From contig JAJZMC010000006.1 in NCBI GenBank assembly GCA_021803105.1, positions 1 through 64,000 on the forward strand: a DNA stretch of 64,000 nt. Reading direction: 5' to 3'. Source of the stretch: a bacterium. Its GTDB lineage: Bacteria; Patescibacteriota; Saccharimonadia; Saccharimonadales; UBA4665. Below the pieces are notes generated by a model that had not been told where the DNA came from, searched no databases, and saw only the letters and a program-made list of their open reading frames with translations. The position numbers were made by a program, and so were the translations under genes. Shown in pieces: positions 51,945-61,279 of the stretch. The stretch's first letter is position 1, and each line of letters starts with the position of its first letter.

Positions 51945-53721
51945 TGATATTTGCTCCTTTAAATCGATTTAATAATGCATTTAATTTATTTACTCTGGAG
52001 AGAATATTAACAACCTCATCTTCTGACGCGGAAGAAAATTCTTTTTTTATTTTTTCTTTTTCAATTTTGACATAATATTCGACCAATCTAAGTCTTAAAA
52101 AACTTGCTTCATAAAATAAATCATTTAAATCAATTTTAGAATAAAGTTCTTCATATAATAATAGTTCTATTTTAACATAATTTTGAGAAATATCTATCTG
52201 AGAAAAAAGAGATGCATCGGTAGTTAAATTATTTAAAGCAAAACTTAAGTTTTTTCTTAAAAATTTAAACAAATTAATAGACTCTTTTTTATAAAACATT
52301 GCTTGTTTCATAGACTGCATTAAATCTCTCAAAGTTGGTCTCATAAGCATCAAACATAAAAAATTATCTTCAATTTTTGATAATTCCTGAACATCTCTAT
52401 TAATTACTTCATTGTTTTTTTTAATTTTTTTTAATATAGGATTAACATTACTATAATTAGCACTTTTTTTATCTAAAGCTTGTCGGTCAATTTGAATAAT
52501 TTCAGATATTTTAACAAGATAATGTTCTTTTTCCACCTCATCTTTTAAATTTTTTATGACCGGTAACAAAACATCAGTAAATTTTTTTTTACCTTCAGCC
52601 GAATTTAAATCATATATTTTTTGATAACGATTAATTAACCAATCCACCACATAAATATTATTATTAATTGACTGTAACCATTTTTCTTTATCATTTTTAA
52701 TTAATTCATCAGGGTCTTTACCACTAATTAAATTAACTATACTAAGATTAACCCCGGCATTACTGGCGATAGCAATAGCTCTTTCACTAGCATTAATTCC
52801 TGCTTGATCAGCATCAAAACTAAGTCTAATATCAGTGGTAAACCTAGCTAATGTTTTTAAATGATAGGTGGTTAAAGCTGTTCCAGCAGTTGCAACTACA
52901 TTTAAAATACCACCCTGATGAGAGCTTATAACATCCAAATTACCCTCCACCAGTACAGCAAAGCCATGTTTTCTGATAGCATTTTTAGCAAAATGTAATC
53001 CAAAAACATGACGACTTTTATCGTATAGTATTGTCTGAGGAGTGTTAATATATTTGGGTAATTTAGGATTATCATCTAGTATACGAGCTGTAAAACCAAT
53101 CACTCTACCTTTATCGTCTTGTAACGGGATCATCAAACGATGATGAAACATATCATTATCTCCCTTATAACCGGCCACTACTAAACCAGTTTGTTTTATT
53201 TCTTGAAGTTGATAACCCTTCTTTAACAAAAACTGTGATAATTCATTACCATTAATTGGTGAATAACCAAATCGCCATAGTAAGGCTGTTTCTTTAGTAT
53301 ATTTTCTAATTTTGAAAACATAATTTAAAGCCATTTGATTATTTTTAAATTGAACCTGATAAAATTTGGTAGCTAATTCAAGTATTTCATATAGTCGTTC
53401 TTTATTAATTGAAGACTTACGAGTTATATTTCGGGTATTTAATAACTTTTCTTCAAGGCCAGCCTTTCTAGCAAGTACTTCTAAGGAACCCTTAAAATCT
53501 ATACCTTCCATTTCCATAATAAAACTAAAAATATCACCACCTTTACCAGAACTAAAATCATGCCATATTTGTTTTTCTGGACTAACAATAAAACTAGGAG
53601 ATTTTTCATGCGTGAAAGGACTTAACCCCCGCCAATTACGACCAGCTCTTTTTAAAACAATATATTCACCAACAACATCTTCAATATTAAGTCGGGATTT
53701 TATTTCTTCAACAATATCCAT
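51937..53721 (-). CDS. dnaG: DNA primase lacking the zinc-finger cysteines
   Basis: 594 residues. The N-terminal CHC2 fold is recognisable ([31 protein letters not shown]), but every zinc ligand is replaced: CPFH reads SPFTH and CxxCG reads DFSSGKG. TOPRIM is intact ([16 protein letters not shown] near 258; LSFDADQAG near 305). A C-terminal helicase-interaction region follows. The zinc domain normally positions template and helps sequence choice, so initiation may differ. A TATACT box 8 nt upstream of the ATG suggests a near-leaderless start. First gene of the dnaG-rpoD operon. Confidence 0.95.
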   Translation of the reverse strand: MDIVEEIKSRLNIEDVVGEYIVLKRAGRNWRGLSPFTHEKSPSFIVSPEKQIWHDFSSGKGGDIFSFIMEMEGIDFKGSLEVLARKAGLEEKLLNTRNITRKSSINKERLYEILELATKFYQVQFKNNQMALNYVFKIRKYTKETALLWRFGYSPINGNELSQFLLKKGYQLQEIKQTGLVVAGYKGDNDMFHHRLMIPLQDDKGRVIGFTARILDDNPKLPKYINTPQTILYDKSRHVFGLHFAKNAIRKHGFAVLVEGNLDVISSHQGGILNVVATAGTALTTYHLKTLARFTTDIRLSFDADQAGINASERAIAIASNAGVNLSIVNLISGKDPDELIKNDKEKWLQSINNNIYVVDWLINRYQKIYDLNSAEGKKKFTDVLLPVIKNLKDEVEKEHYLVKISEIIQIDRQALDKKSANYSNVNPILKKIKKNNEVINRDVQELSKIEDNFLCLMLMRPTLRDLMQSMKQAMFYKKESINLFKFLRKNLSFALNNLTTDASLFSQIDISQNYVKIELLLYEELYSKIDLNDLFYEASFLRLRLVEYYVKIEKEKIKKEFSSASEDEVVNILSRVNKLNALLNRFKGANING

Positions 53722-53823
53722 ATAAGTTAAGTATAATAGCTATTGAAAGATAATCTACATTAGTTTTTAAAATTATTAAAAAAATAATTAAGTTTAAATA
53801 AATATTTATGGTTAAATATTTAA

Positions 53824-54444
53824 ATGGAACCAAACAATACACCACCAACCGAATCAAATCCATATGATTTTATTCTTAACAGTAAATCATCTAAAAAATC
53901 AATAATTAATTTTAAAGATAAGAAATCATTTTTGTTAATATTAGTGGTTTTACTACTCATTGTAACGATTTTGCTGGTCATTATAAAAAACTTACTAGCA
54001 GGACCAAACATCATTAATATCACATCGTATAATAAAGTTCTAGCAAATCAACAAGAAATAATTCACTTAACTAGTGAAGTTAATAATGGTACATTCGGTA
54101 ATCTTACATTACCTAATAACTTAACTAACGCTACAATCACAACAAATTTATCTATTATATCTCAACAAACCGCAACAGAATTATATTTAAAATTAAATGG
54201 TTATAATATTAACCAAGCTCAAATTAATTCTGAAATTAATTTATCGCTTGATAATCAACTAAAGAGCGATTATCAAAATAATAATTTTACTAATAATTAC
54301 CAACAAGCCTTACAGAATAATCTAAATTCTTATTTAAATAGTTTATCTAATGCCTATAAATTATCATCTGGTAAACACGGTCGGAATATGCTAAATTCTG
54401 ACTATAAAGAAGTCCTTTTATTAGTAAAGCTATTAAAAAGTTAA
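53824..54444 (+). CDS. Single-pass membrane protein with Asn-rich outer domain
   Basis: 206 residues. Short Pro-rich cytoplasmic start, a helix near 40-58 (LLILVVLLLIVTILLVII), then a soluble Asn/Gln-rich helical domain. No family recognised. Its last codons overlap the convergent MmcQ-like gene by 4 bp. Confidence 0.6.
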   Translation: MEPNNTPPTESNPYDFILNSKSSKKSIINFKDKKSFLLILVVLLLIVTILLVIIKNLLAGPNIINITSYNKVLANQQEIIHLTSEVNNGTFGNLTLPNNLTNATITTNLSIISQQTATELYLKLNGYNINQAQINSEINLSLDNQLKSDYQNNNFTNNYQQALQNNLNSYLNSLSNAYKLSSGKHGRNMLNSDYKEVLLLVKLLKS

Positions 54445-54770
54445 CCAGCTACTAATTCATAAGCGTGTCTGATTAAATCTTTAATTTCAGAATATTCTAG
54501 CTGACCTGTTAATAAAATTGTGATCCATTTTTTTTCATCAAGCTTAACACCAGGTAAAACTTCTTCATATTTAGATTTTAATAAATTACTTAACCGCCAA
54601 TCACAACGTAAACTTATTTTAAACGGCAATTTTTCATCATTAACAATAGCAAACATCTCTTCTTTATAATAAAAAACAGATTGTTTTTTAGAAAACGGGT
54701 ATTTAACAGTAACTTTGTCTAGTGTTAAGATTGTTTTTTTTAAATCTGTAACGTTTATTGGATTAATCAT
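54441..54770 (-). CDS. MmcQ/YjbR-family protein
   Basis: 109 residues with the YjbR double-wing pattern (YYKEEMFAIVNDEKLPFKIS, then CDWRLSNLLKSKYEEVLPG, WITILLTGQL). Members have a CyaY-like fold and a proposed DNA-binding role. Start overlaps the orn stop by 8 nt. Confidence 0.82.
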   Translation of the reverse strand: MINPINVTDLKKTILTLDKVTVKYPFSKKQSVFYYKEEMFAIVNDEKLPFKISLRCDWRLSNLLKSKYEEVLPGVKLDEKKWITILLTGQLEYSEIKDLIRHAYELVAG

Positions 54771-55320
54771 TTTTATGAACTAACAACCAGTCTAAATAAT
54801 ATTTAAGTTCATTAATCGAATCTTTAACATCTAAAATTGCTCGGTGATTATTGATCTTTGAAAATTCAACTTGATATTTCCCGCTCATTAATATTTTAAA
54901 AGAACTAACGTCAAGCATCCGATAATGTAACCTTTGATCTAGTTTTGGTAAATAACGAACGATAAATTTGCGATCTGAATGGATACTATTACCTGCTAAA
55001 TAAATAGTTTCATCATTTGCCGTCTGGTTAATAACTTCCAGTAATTCAGTTTCTATTTGGTCTAAACTCTTCCCTTTGACAGATTCTTCTAAAAATATCT
55101 TTTTATTATCAGGGTAATCTTGCCACCAGTTGTTATTATTAAATTGTTTTAATAATTCATCTGTTTTATTTTTAACTTTAGCAGTATATTCAGTTATTTC
55201 ACTAAAATTATAATCCGTAATAATAACAGCAACTTCCAAAATTAAATCTTCAATCGGATTAAGACCAGTCATTTCAAGATCAAGCCACAACAGCTTAGAT
55301 GGCTTTGTATCGCTTATCAT
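54763..55320 (-). CDS. orn: Oligoribonuclease
   Basis: 185 residues, DEDDh exonuclease: Asp14 and Glu16 in LLWLDLEMTGLNP, Asp in GNSIHSDRKF, and HRAILDVKDSI near the C-terminus. It finishes RNA decay by degrading 2-5-mers. With RNase J and PNPase it completes a turnover pathway within this window, and it may compensate for the degenerate DHH (NrnA-like) protein at 41623. Confidence 0.93.
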   Translation of the reverse strand: MISDTKPSKLLWLDLEMTGLNPIEDLILEVAVIITDYNFSEITEYTAKVKNKTDELLKQFNNNNWWQDYPDNKKIFLEESVKGKSLDQIETELLEVINQTANDETIYLAGNSIHSDRKFIVRYLPKLDQRLHYRMLDVSSFKILMSGKYQVEFSKINNHRAILDVKDSINELKYYLDWLLVHKND

Positions 55321-55357
55321 TACAAATCATTATAGTATTTATATTTAAAAATCTAAA

Positions 55358-55936
55358 CTATCTAGCTGCCGATAATGCATCCGAGTACCAAATAAGTTCT
55401 TTTAGCAAATTATCAAGATGAATTTTTGGTCCATAAGGATTAGCCAACAATTCGGCTGATAATTGTCCATTTTCATCAACAGCATTTGTCATACCAACAT
55501 TCATTAAGGTTGCTGTTTTAGGAATAACAACCGATTGACTTTCAGAAAGTATTTCTTTCAAATCAGTGGCAGCCCTAACACCACCTACACTACCGTGTGA
55601 TACTACAGCTGATGGTTTGTGTACTAATTCGACAGTCAAATAATCAATCGCATTTTTTAAAACACCCGGAATTGAATGATTATATTCAGGCGTTACAAAA
55701 ACATATGCATCAAAACTAGCAATCTTATCCAACCATAACTTAACTGCTGGATCAATTATTCGATTCGGATTATAACGTGGCGAGATTGCTTCGTTAAAAA
55801 ATGGCATTGGGTAGTCCTTAAGATCTACTATCTCGGCCTGTATATCTATTGCTTTAGCTGATAATTCTACCCATTTAGCTACCTTATCACTTTGACGACC
55901 TTGTCTCGTAGTACCAATTATAATTGCTAACTTCAT
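55358..55936 (-). CDS. NAD(P)H-dependent FMN reductase/quinone reductase
   Basis: 192 residues of flavodoxin-like fold. FMN phosphate loop GTTRQGRQSDKVAKW, then FVTPEYNHSIPGVLKNAID, the characteristic YN stretch, and SHGSVGGVRAA. Reduces flavins, quinones or nitro compounds. A strong AAGGAG precedes the ATG. Divergent from hxlR with the probable operator between them. Confidence 0.92.
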   Translation of the reverse strand: MKLAIIIGTTRQGRQSDKVAKWVELSAKAIDIQAEIVDLKDYPMPFFNEAISPRYNPNRIIDPAVKLWLDKIASFDAYVFVTPEYNHSIPGVLKNAIDYLTVELVHKPSAVVSHGSVGGVRAATDLKEILSESQSVVIPKTATLMNVGMTNAVDENGQLSAELLANPYGPKIHLDNLLKELIWYSDALSAAR

Positions 55937-56000
55937 TTTTACTCCTTATTTATTATCAATATTTTTTAATTCCAGTTTTTTAATGATATCAAATATGCTA

Positions 56001-56014
56001 TACTTTGTAAAGTA
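56001..56014. promoter_or_regulatory. HxlR-type operator candidate
   Basis: TACTTTGTAAAGTA has 6-bp inverted arms around two central bases. It overlaps the TATACT box (55999-56004) in front of the HxlR gene, and lies in the divergent intergenic region with the flavin reductase. The sequence resembles sites reported for HxlR/YodB regulators. Confidence 0.6.
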
Positions 56015-56025
56015 AATTAAAGATT

Positions 56026-56364
56026 ATGTCAACAATTATATCTTCCTCTCATAAAATAGAATCAACGATTGGTTGTATCGCTCAAGCTATGAAAATTATA
56101 GGTAATAAATGGACAGCTTTGATACTACGTGATTTATTTAATGGCCCCCAACGATTCTGTCAACTTGAAAAATCTATTCCAGAAATTAACCCTCGAATAT
56201 TAAGTCAACGATTAGATCAATTAGAGCTAGAAGGAATAATTAAAAAATCTTTTATTAACCAAACAAATAATCGAAATGAATATACTCTCACTCAAAAAGG
56301 TTACGATCTTTTACCTATTTTAAGACAAATGGCTATCTGGGGGAAAAATTACACTAATTCTTAG
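56026..56364 (+). CDS. HxlR-family winged-helix regulator
   Basis: 112 residues. Core CIAQAMKIIGNKWTALILRD, GPQRFCQLEKSIPEINPRIL as helix-turn-helix and a wing (YTLTQKGYDLL). Cys17 occupies the conserved N-terminal position used for redox sensing in YodB/HypR relatives. It most likely represses the divergent flavin/quinone reductase and itself, lifting on electrophile stress. Confidence 0.92.
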   Translation: MSTIISSSHKIESTIGCIAQAMKIIGNKWTALILRDLFNGPQRFCQLEKSIPEINPRILSQRLDQLELEGIIKKSFINQTNNRNEYTLTQKGYDLLPILRQMAIWGKNYTNS

Positions 56365-56383
56365 GTAAAATTTTTAAAATTAA

Positions 56384-58042
56384 CTACATTTTATCAGGAG
56401 TATTAATACCAAGACTAGATAAACCAGTTTTAAGAACTTGAGCGTATAATTTTACTAAATATAGCCTAACCACTTCTCTGTTTGTACCAATTACTTTATT
56501 ATTCTCATAAAAACGATTAAACTCTTGAGATAATTCATAAAGATAATTGCAAAGATAGTGTGGTTTTAATTGAGATATACTTCGATTCATTACATCTTTA
56601 AAATCTGACAATTTAATCAGTAAATTACGTTCATTATCTTCAAAACTATAATCATTAATTTTTATGTTATCTGTTTTATCTAATTTATTGATAATTGAAT
56701 TAGCTCTAACGTATGCATACATCAAATAAGGACCACTATTTCCTTGTAAACTAATCGCTTGTTTAATATCAAAAACAATATCACTACCAAGCTTAACTTT
56801 TAAAAATTGATATCTAATTGTTCCAATGACTAAATCACTAGAAACCAGATTATTATATTTTTTAAGTTCTAATATTACTTCATCAATTAACCAATTAATA
56901 TCTATCACATCTCCATGTCTAGAACTCATTTTGCCAGTAGTTAATTTAACAATTCCTGTAGTAATGTTTTTGGTTTCATTTTTATTTTCAATCTGACATA
57001 GTTCACTAACTTTAGTAACAACTTTAAAATAATCTTTTTGCTCTGATGCTGTTATAATAAAACTTTGATCCGGATGAAAATCTTTTTGTTTTAAATCAAT
57101 TAATCCAAGATCTCTAGCTGCATATAATCCTCGACCAGAAGAAGACACAAAAACCGTTGTAAATAAACCATAATCTTCTCCTCTAAATATTATAGCTCCA
57201 TTACTAAGAAAAAAATATTTATTAATATAATTTTTAACTATTTTTACTCCTGTTTTTTCTACTTCGCTTTCTAAGTATCTTCTCTCAACCACTTTAGAAC
57301 CAAGAGATTGTAAAATTTTATCTATCTGATCAAAACTCCAATTACGGCAAGTTAAATAGACTTCTTTGTATATTGGATCATCTAATTTATAAGATTGATC
57401 TGTTAAGATATCTATGGCTTGTTTAGTGTCTTGATTGTTTTCATAAGCCTTTACGCCTTTTACGTACATATCAGATAAAAAATTACCTCTTTTGTTAAAA
57501 TCAATTTTATTTAAGTTATTAGGGTCATTATCAATCTCATCTAAAATAGCCCACATAATTTTACCAACATGGCTACCAATATCACCGTGATAACTAACTC
57601 GATGTACTTTAGCACCACCAATTTCTAGTAAATTGGCCAAACTATCACCAACAATAGCATTTAAAGCATGCCCAATATGCATTAATTTAAAAGGATTAGG
57701 GTTATTAGTCTCGATAACAATATTTTTATTAAACAGTTCAGGAATATTAAACTCAAAACTATTAGCTGATAATAAAAAATTATCAAGCATAATAAAGTTT
57801 AAAAATCCTGGACCAGCTACATTGATAGTTTTGAAAATATCAGTGTACTTTATACGCAATTCATCAGCTATTTCATTAGCTAAAGTAATCGGAACTTCAT
57901 TAGTAATCTTAGCTAACTTTATTGCAATATTAGTTGAAAAATCTCCAAATTTAATATTTGGGCGAAATATTTCAACTTCAAAAGTTTGATGATATTTTTT
58001 ATATATTAAACCAGAAATAATTTTTTCAAGATCGGTTTTCAT
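56384..58042 (-). CDS. argS: Arginyl-tRNA synthetase
   Basis: 552 residues. Arg-specific N-terminal additive domain, HIGH motif as HIGHALN near 122, and KMSSRHGD near 371, the KMSKS variant seen in many ArgRS. The C-terminal DALR anticodon domain has LQGNSGPYLMYAYVR and SLGINTPDKM at the end. It charges the two tRNA-Arg species seen here. Confidence 0.97.
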   Translation of the reverse strand: MKTDLEKIISGLIYKKYHQTFEVEIFRPNIKFGDFSTNIAIKLAKITNEVPITLANEIADELRIKYTDIFKTINVAGPGFLNFIMLDNFLLSANSFEFNIPELFNKNIVIETNNPNPFKLMHIGHALNAIVGDSLANLLEIGGAKVHRVSYHGDIGSHVGKIMWAILDEIDNDPNNLNKIDFNKRGNFLSDMYVKGVKAYENNQDTKQAIDILTDQSYKLDDPIYKEVYLTCRNWSFDQIDKILQSLGSKVVERRYLESEVEKTGVKIVKNYINKYFFLSNGAIIFRGEDYGLFTTVFVSSSGRGLYAARDLGLIDLKQKDFHPDQSFIITASEQKDYFKVVTKVSELCQIENKNETKNITTGIVKLTTGKMSSRHGDVIDINWLIDEVILELKKYNNLVSSDLVIGTIRYQFLKVKLGSDIVFDIKQAISLQGNSGPYLMYAYVRANSIINKLDKTDNIKINDYSFEDNERNLLIKLSDFKDVMNRSISQLKPHYLCNYLYELSQEFNRFYENNKVIGTNREVVRLYLVKLYAQVLKTGLSSLGINTPDKM

Positions 58043-58048
58043 TTTGTT

Positions 58049-58054
58049 ATTATA
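58049..58054 (-). promoter_or_regulatory. -10 box of argS, leaderless start
   Basis: On the minus strand TATAAT is followed by AACAAA and the ATG at 58042, a 6-nt gap. No Shine-Dalgarno. Predicts transcription starting at the start codon. Confidence 0.7.
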
Positions 58055-58062
58055 TCAATAAT

Positions 58063-58737
58063 TTAAAATTGAACTATTTTATCTGTTATCTTTACAATCT
58101 TATTAAAACCAACATATAAAGAAGTTAAAATTATAAAATAAGAAATAACTAGTATTAACATTGAAGGATAACGGGAAAAAGTAGTCAATCGATGAAAAAC
58201 ATCTAAAAATAATCCAGCTGGGTTAATAACTATATCCCAGCTATTCCATCTAAGATCTCGGCCAATATAAATTCCAAAACTAGAAATTAAGAAAATAGCT
58301 TCAACTACTGTAAAATAAATAATCTTAGAGAATCTTTTTCTAATCTCTGAGGTTATTAAAGCTATACTACTAAAACCCATAAAAACTCCTGTAAAAATAA
58401 TTATAGTAAATAATAAACTATTAAATAATATACTGTTGCTGTTTGCTGTTTGCAAATGAATATAATCACTTAATAAATAAAAACTGTTTGGTATAAAAAT
58501 TAACCAAATGAGTCCAATAATCATTGATTCCCAAGAAGAAAGTAATTTTTTAGTCAAAATTTTTTTTAAATAAAATGCAATAATTAATGGTATCCAAGCT
58601 AAAAATAAATTCCAAAGCAAATAATAATAATTACCTAAATGATAATAAAAATTACCAAATAGAAAAAAACAAATAGCTACTACAGTCAAATATAAATAAA
58701 CTCGAAATAATTTAAAATACTGATTTAACACAATCAT
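58063..58737 (-). CDS. DUF1361 membrane protein
   Basis: 224 residues, six to seven membrane helices, with the DUF1361 hallmarks LFLAWIPLIIAFYL, IWLIFIPNSFYLLSDYIHL and SFGIYIGRDLRWNSWD. The family is found in many bacteria and its function is unknown. A TATAAT lies three nt before this ATG, so a slightly later start or a different promoter register is possible. Confidence 0.85.
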   Translation of the reverse strand: MIVLNQYFKLFRVYLYLTVVAICFFLFGNFYYHLGNYYYLLWNLFLAWIPLIIAFYLKKILTKKLLSSWESMIIGLIWLIFIPNSFYLLSDYIHLQTANSNSILFNSLLFTIIIFTGVFMGFSSIALITSEIRKRFSKIIYFTVVEAIFLISSFGIYIGRDLRWNSWDIVINPAGLFLDVFHRLTTFSRYPSMLILVISYFIILTSLYVGFNKIVKITDKIVQF

Positions 58738-58860
58738 TTTATTATACCAATTAAACCTTATATTGAACTTGTCTATTTTAGTTGTACTAAAGTACTCTAT
58801 TTTGTTATAGTTTTATAGTAGTAGATTTTGATTTATATAATTTTAAAGAGAGGTGGGGTT

Positions 58861-59241
58861 ATGTTTAACAAAACAGATGATCAACAAGATCAAGATATTT
58901 TTTCTAATGACGACAATAACGATGATGACGTATCACAAAATAAATCAACGGATGACACAAATAATTCAAACGATTTAGTAACTCCAAATAATACGGATGA
59001 ACTTTTAGATATTAAACAACAAGCTTTATTAGAATTATCACCACTAATTGATCATCTAAATCAGACTCCAGAAGAAAAATTTAAAACTACTATGATGATG
59101 ATTCAAGCTAGTGATAATAAAGATTTATTAAAAGATGCTTTTACAATCGCAAAAACTATAACAGATGATAAAACTCGAGCTGAGGCTTTACTTGATATCA
59201 TTAACGAAGTAAACTATTTCACTCAAAAAAATTTAAGTTAA
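58861..59241 (+). CDS. Acidic small protein, unknown
   Basis: 126 residues from MFNKTDDQQDQDIF. The first half is disordered Asp/Asn-rich; the second half is helical (FKTTMMMIQASDNKDLLKDA, ARAEALLDIINEV-like end). The strong GAGGTGG just upstream fixes this start over the earlier in-frame ATG at 58828. No family recognised. The stop overlaps the convergent membrane gene by 9 bp. Confidence 0.6.
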   Translation: MFNKTDDQQDQDIFSNDDNNDDDVSQNKSTDDTNNSNDLVTPNNTDELLDIKQQALLELSPLIDHLNQTPEEKFKTTMMMIQASDNKDLLKDAFTIAKTITDDKTRAEALLDIINEVNYFTQKNLS

Positions 59242-59730
59242 ATCGTTACGCAAATATAACCAACTGCCTACTATCAGCATAATAAATGATGCTACTATTG
59301 GTGTTATAACTGGCCCTATCCATGGTACAGGAATTAGAAAATAAATATCCTTTGTCATTAATGATGTAGGCCAATTATCCAAAATTTTTAAAAAAACATA
59401 ATACATAATATCCCAGCAAGCAAAACCAACCAAAAAACCTCCTATTCTTTGTTTCGCATTTTTACCTGCTATAAATGCAACGGCTATTAACATAACAATA
59501 GTAGCTGTTTCACGTGCTAATTCAACTATTGTAATATTATTATTTATTAAAAGAGAATGAACTGGTGAAATAAAGGTAATAAATCCTAAATTTAGTAATA
59601 CTTTGTAATGAGTAATAACGTAATTAGTATGAAAATTAATTAAAGTTCGTAAATAATAAACTACTGCCGCTTCAACATAGCCAAATGCTGTACCAAAAAT
59701 TATTAAAAAAAGTAAATTAATTTTTGTCAT
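59233..59730 (-). CDS. Multi-pass membrane protein, unknown
   Basis: 165 residues, about five helices (LLFLIIFGTAFGYVEAAVVY, VMLIAVAFIAGKNAK, GFLVGFACWDIMYYVFL, ITPIVASFIMLIVGSWLYL). Charged motif YLRTLINFHTNY after the first helix. GAGGAG lies 12 nt upstream of the ATG. Unrecognised. Confidence 0.6.
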   Translation of the reverse strand: MTKINLLFLIIFGTAFGYVEAAVVYYLRTLINFHTNYVITHYKVLLNLGFITFISPVHSLLINNNITIVELARETATIVMLIAVAFIAGKNAKQRIGGFLVGFACWDIMYYVFLKILDNWPTSLMTKDIYFLIPVPWIGPVITPIVASFIMLIVGSWLYLRNDLT

Positions 59731-60212
59731 ATTTCTACTATCTCCTCATGTAATTATGTCACGTATTCCTTAAATATAACTGATATAATTTCTTCATCAA
59801 TATATTTAATATTACTTTATAATCGCAACTATACTTACCTTTTCTCATATCTAATGTATAAATCTTATATATAATTAATATTAAAAACTAATATTTGCCT
59901 TCATGAACTTACACAATCACAATCTGTAAATTGTTGGTACAGCGCAATCAAGGAAATCCAAACCTATTTATATAGCTAAAACTGTATACCGCAAGTTACA
60001 AATATAGCCCCACCATTAACTTCCTTGGTAATATCGGTATTAGAGACTAATTTTCTGTGTGGTACGCCTTCCCGTTTCCGCTTGGAACCGCCTCAAGAGT
60101 TAACTATTGTGGTGTCACGAGACATTTGAAGTATCTTCTCTTCCAAGTCTAGTACACTAACTACCGTGATGGATTAGAACCGTTTTGGCTCAACTTACTC
60201 TCATGAAACATA
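59731..60212. other. Gene-poor stretch left of the Fic gene
   Basis: About 480 bp without a convincing gene. The right half (roughly 59985-60180) is less AT-rich than its surroundings. On the minus strand it reads as a coding-like stretch (LDLEEKILQMSRDTTIVNS, stop, GGSKRKREGVPHRKLVSNTD) interrupted by a stop. It may be a gene remnant carried in with the Fic gene. No RNA gene is seen. Confidence 0.35.
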
Positions 60213-60250
60213 TTGACAACTTTATAAAGTTTTAATATACTTATAAAGTT
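60213..60250 (+). promoter_or_regulatory. Consensus promoter with two operator palindromes before fic
   Basis: TTGACA (60213-60218), 17 bp, TATACT (60236-60241), the best sigma-70 promoter in the window. AACTTTATAAAGTT (60218-60231), a perfect 14-bp palindrome, fills the spacer. A second copy matching 11 of 14 (60237-60250) covers the -10 box and start. Centres are 19 bp apart, about two helix turns, which suits cooperative binding by the HTH domain of the encoded protein. Only 9 nt separate the -10 box from the ATG. Confidence 0.8.
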
Positions 60251-61168
60251 ATGAATCACTCCAAACAACTAAAAGCTATATTAGACGCAAGTGGTTGGAC
60301 ACAGGAAGACCTTGCTAAACATTTAAGCGTTTCGTTTGTAACTCTCAACTCATGGGTTAATGCCAAATCTAAACCTCGTAAAAAAGCACTCGAATCTATA
60401 CGCCTACTGTATTTTGATGTGTTAGGTGCTGACAGTTTAGATATTGGATATCTTGAAAAACTGAAAGAAGATGTTGAACACCTAAATATTAAAATTTCTC
60501 AAATCACTGAAAACGAGGAAGTTTTTGATAATCTCATACTCTATCTGACATATCACACAAATGTTATAGAGGGTAGCACTATGACGCTTGACGACACGAG
60601 AGAAGTCCTTTTTGAAAACAGAACACTAACTAACAGAACGCAAGTTGAGCAAGCTGAAGCTAGGAATCATAAGGCTGCACTAGTTTGGCTTCTAAGCGAA
60701 TTACAAAGCAAAAGTTTTGTAATTGATGAGGATTTAATAAAAGGTCTACACCTTAGACTCATGAATGGTATTATAGAAAATGCTGGGGTATATCGGAATC
60801 ATTCGGTTCGCATAATGGGTGCGCATGTTACGGTTGCCAACTACCAAAAAATACCTGAATTAGTACAGAAGCTGCTAATGAAAATCAATGTCAACGTTGA
60901 AAAAAAAGAGATTATAGAAAAAATGTCTGAAACTCATGCAATCTTCGAAAAGATACATCCTTTTAGTGATGGGAACGGGAGAGTGGGCAGGCTATTGATG
61001 CTTGCCCAAGCCCTACAAACAGGTATTGTGCCACCTTTAGTGCTAAAAGAGAGAAGACGGGCATACTATAAGTACCTTGAGATTGCACAGACTCAAGATA
61101 ACTTAATGCCTCTACAGTTGTTTATCGCCGAGTCTGTAGTTGCAGCCAATGAGTTGCTATTTAAGTAG
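60251..61168 (+). CDS. HTH-Fic protein (predicted AMP transferase)
   Basis: 305 residues. An XRE-type helix-turn-helix (GWTQEDLAKHLSVSFVTLNS, within 1-60), a linker, then a Fic domain. The inhibitory motif TNVIEG (near 103) matches (S/T)xxxE(G/N) placed N-terminal to the Fic core, i.e. class II self-inhibition. The catalytic loop HPFSDGNGRVGR (near 236) is complete. It should transfer AMP to a Thr, Ser or Tyr of an unknown target. Its own DNA-binding domain and the operator palindromes suggest autorepression. The gene ends next to a tRNA-like fragment, consistent with acquisition at a tRNA gene. Confidence 0.93.
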   Translation: MNHSKQLKAILDASGWTQEDLAKHLSVSFVTLNSWVNAKSKPRKKALESIRLLYFDVLGADSLDIGYLEKLKEDVEHLNIKISQITENEEVFDNLILYLTYHTNVIEGSTMTLDDTREVLFENRTLTNRTQVEQAEARNHKAALVWLLSELQSKSFVIDEDLIKGLHLRLMNGIIENAGVYRNHSVRIMGAHVTVANYQKIPELVQKLLMKINVNVEKKEIIEKMSETHAIFEKIHPFSDGNGRVGRLLMLAQALQTGIVPPLVLKERRRAYYKYLEIAQTQDNLMPLQLFIAESVVAANELLFK

Positions 61169-61170
61169 TA

Positions 61171-61191
61171 GGTGCTTGCAGGATTCGAACC
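61171..61191. repeat. tRNA 3'-end fragment beside the Fic gene
   Basis: CAGGATTCGAACC at 61179-61191 is identical to the T-arm part (61292-61304) of the intact tRNA-Arg(GCG) about 100 bp away. The acceptor part does not match and no full tRNA can be folded. It may be an attachment-site remnant left by integration, or the end of another broken tRNA. Confidence 0.4.
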
Positions 61192-61279
61192 ACTTCAAAG
61201 AAGTAAATTCTCTTTATTTTCTATAATCATTAATTATTTAGAACTGCAAAACAGAGGTCTATAATCGTGTTAGTCAGAA

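Noticed and set aside
61171-61262. Second tRNA with long insert or intron left of tRNA-Arg(GCG)
   Set aside because: Only the T-loop core matches; T-stem pairs fail beyond two and no acceptor partner is found.
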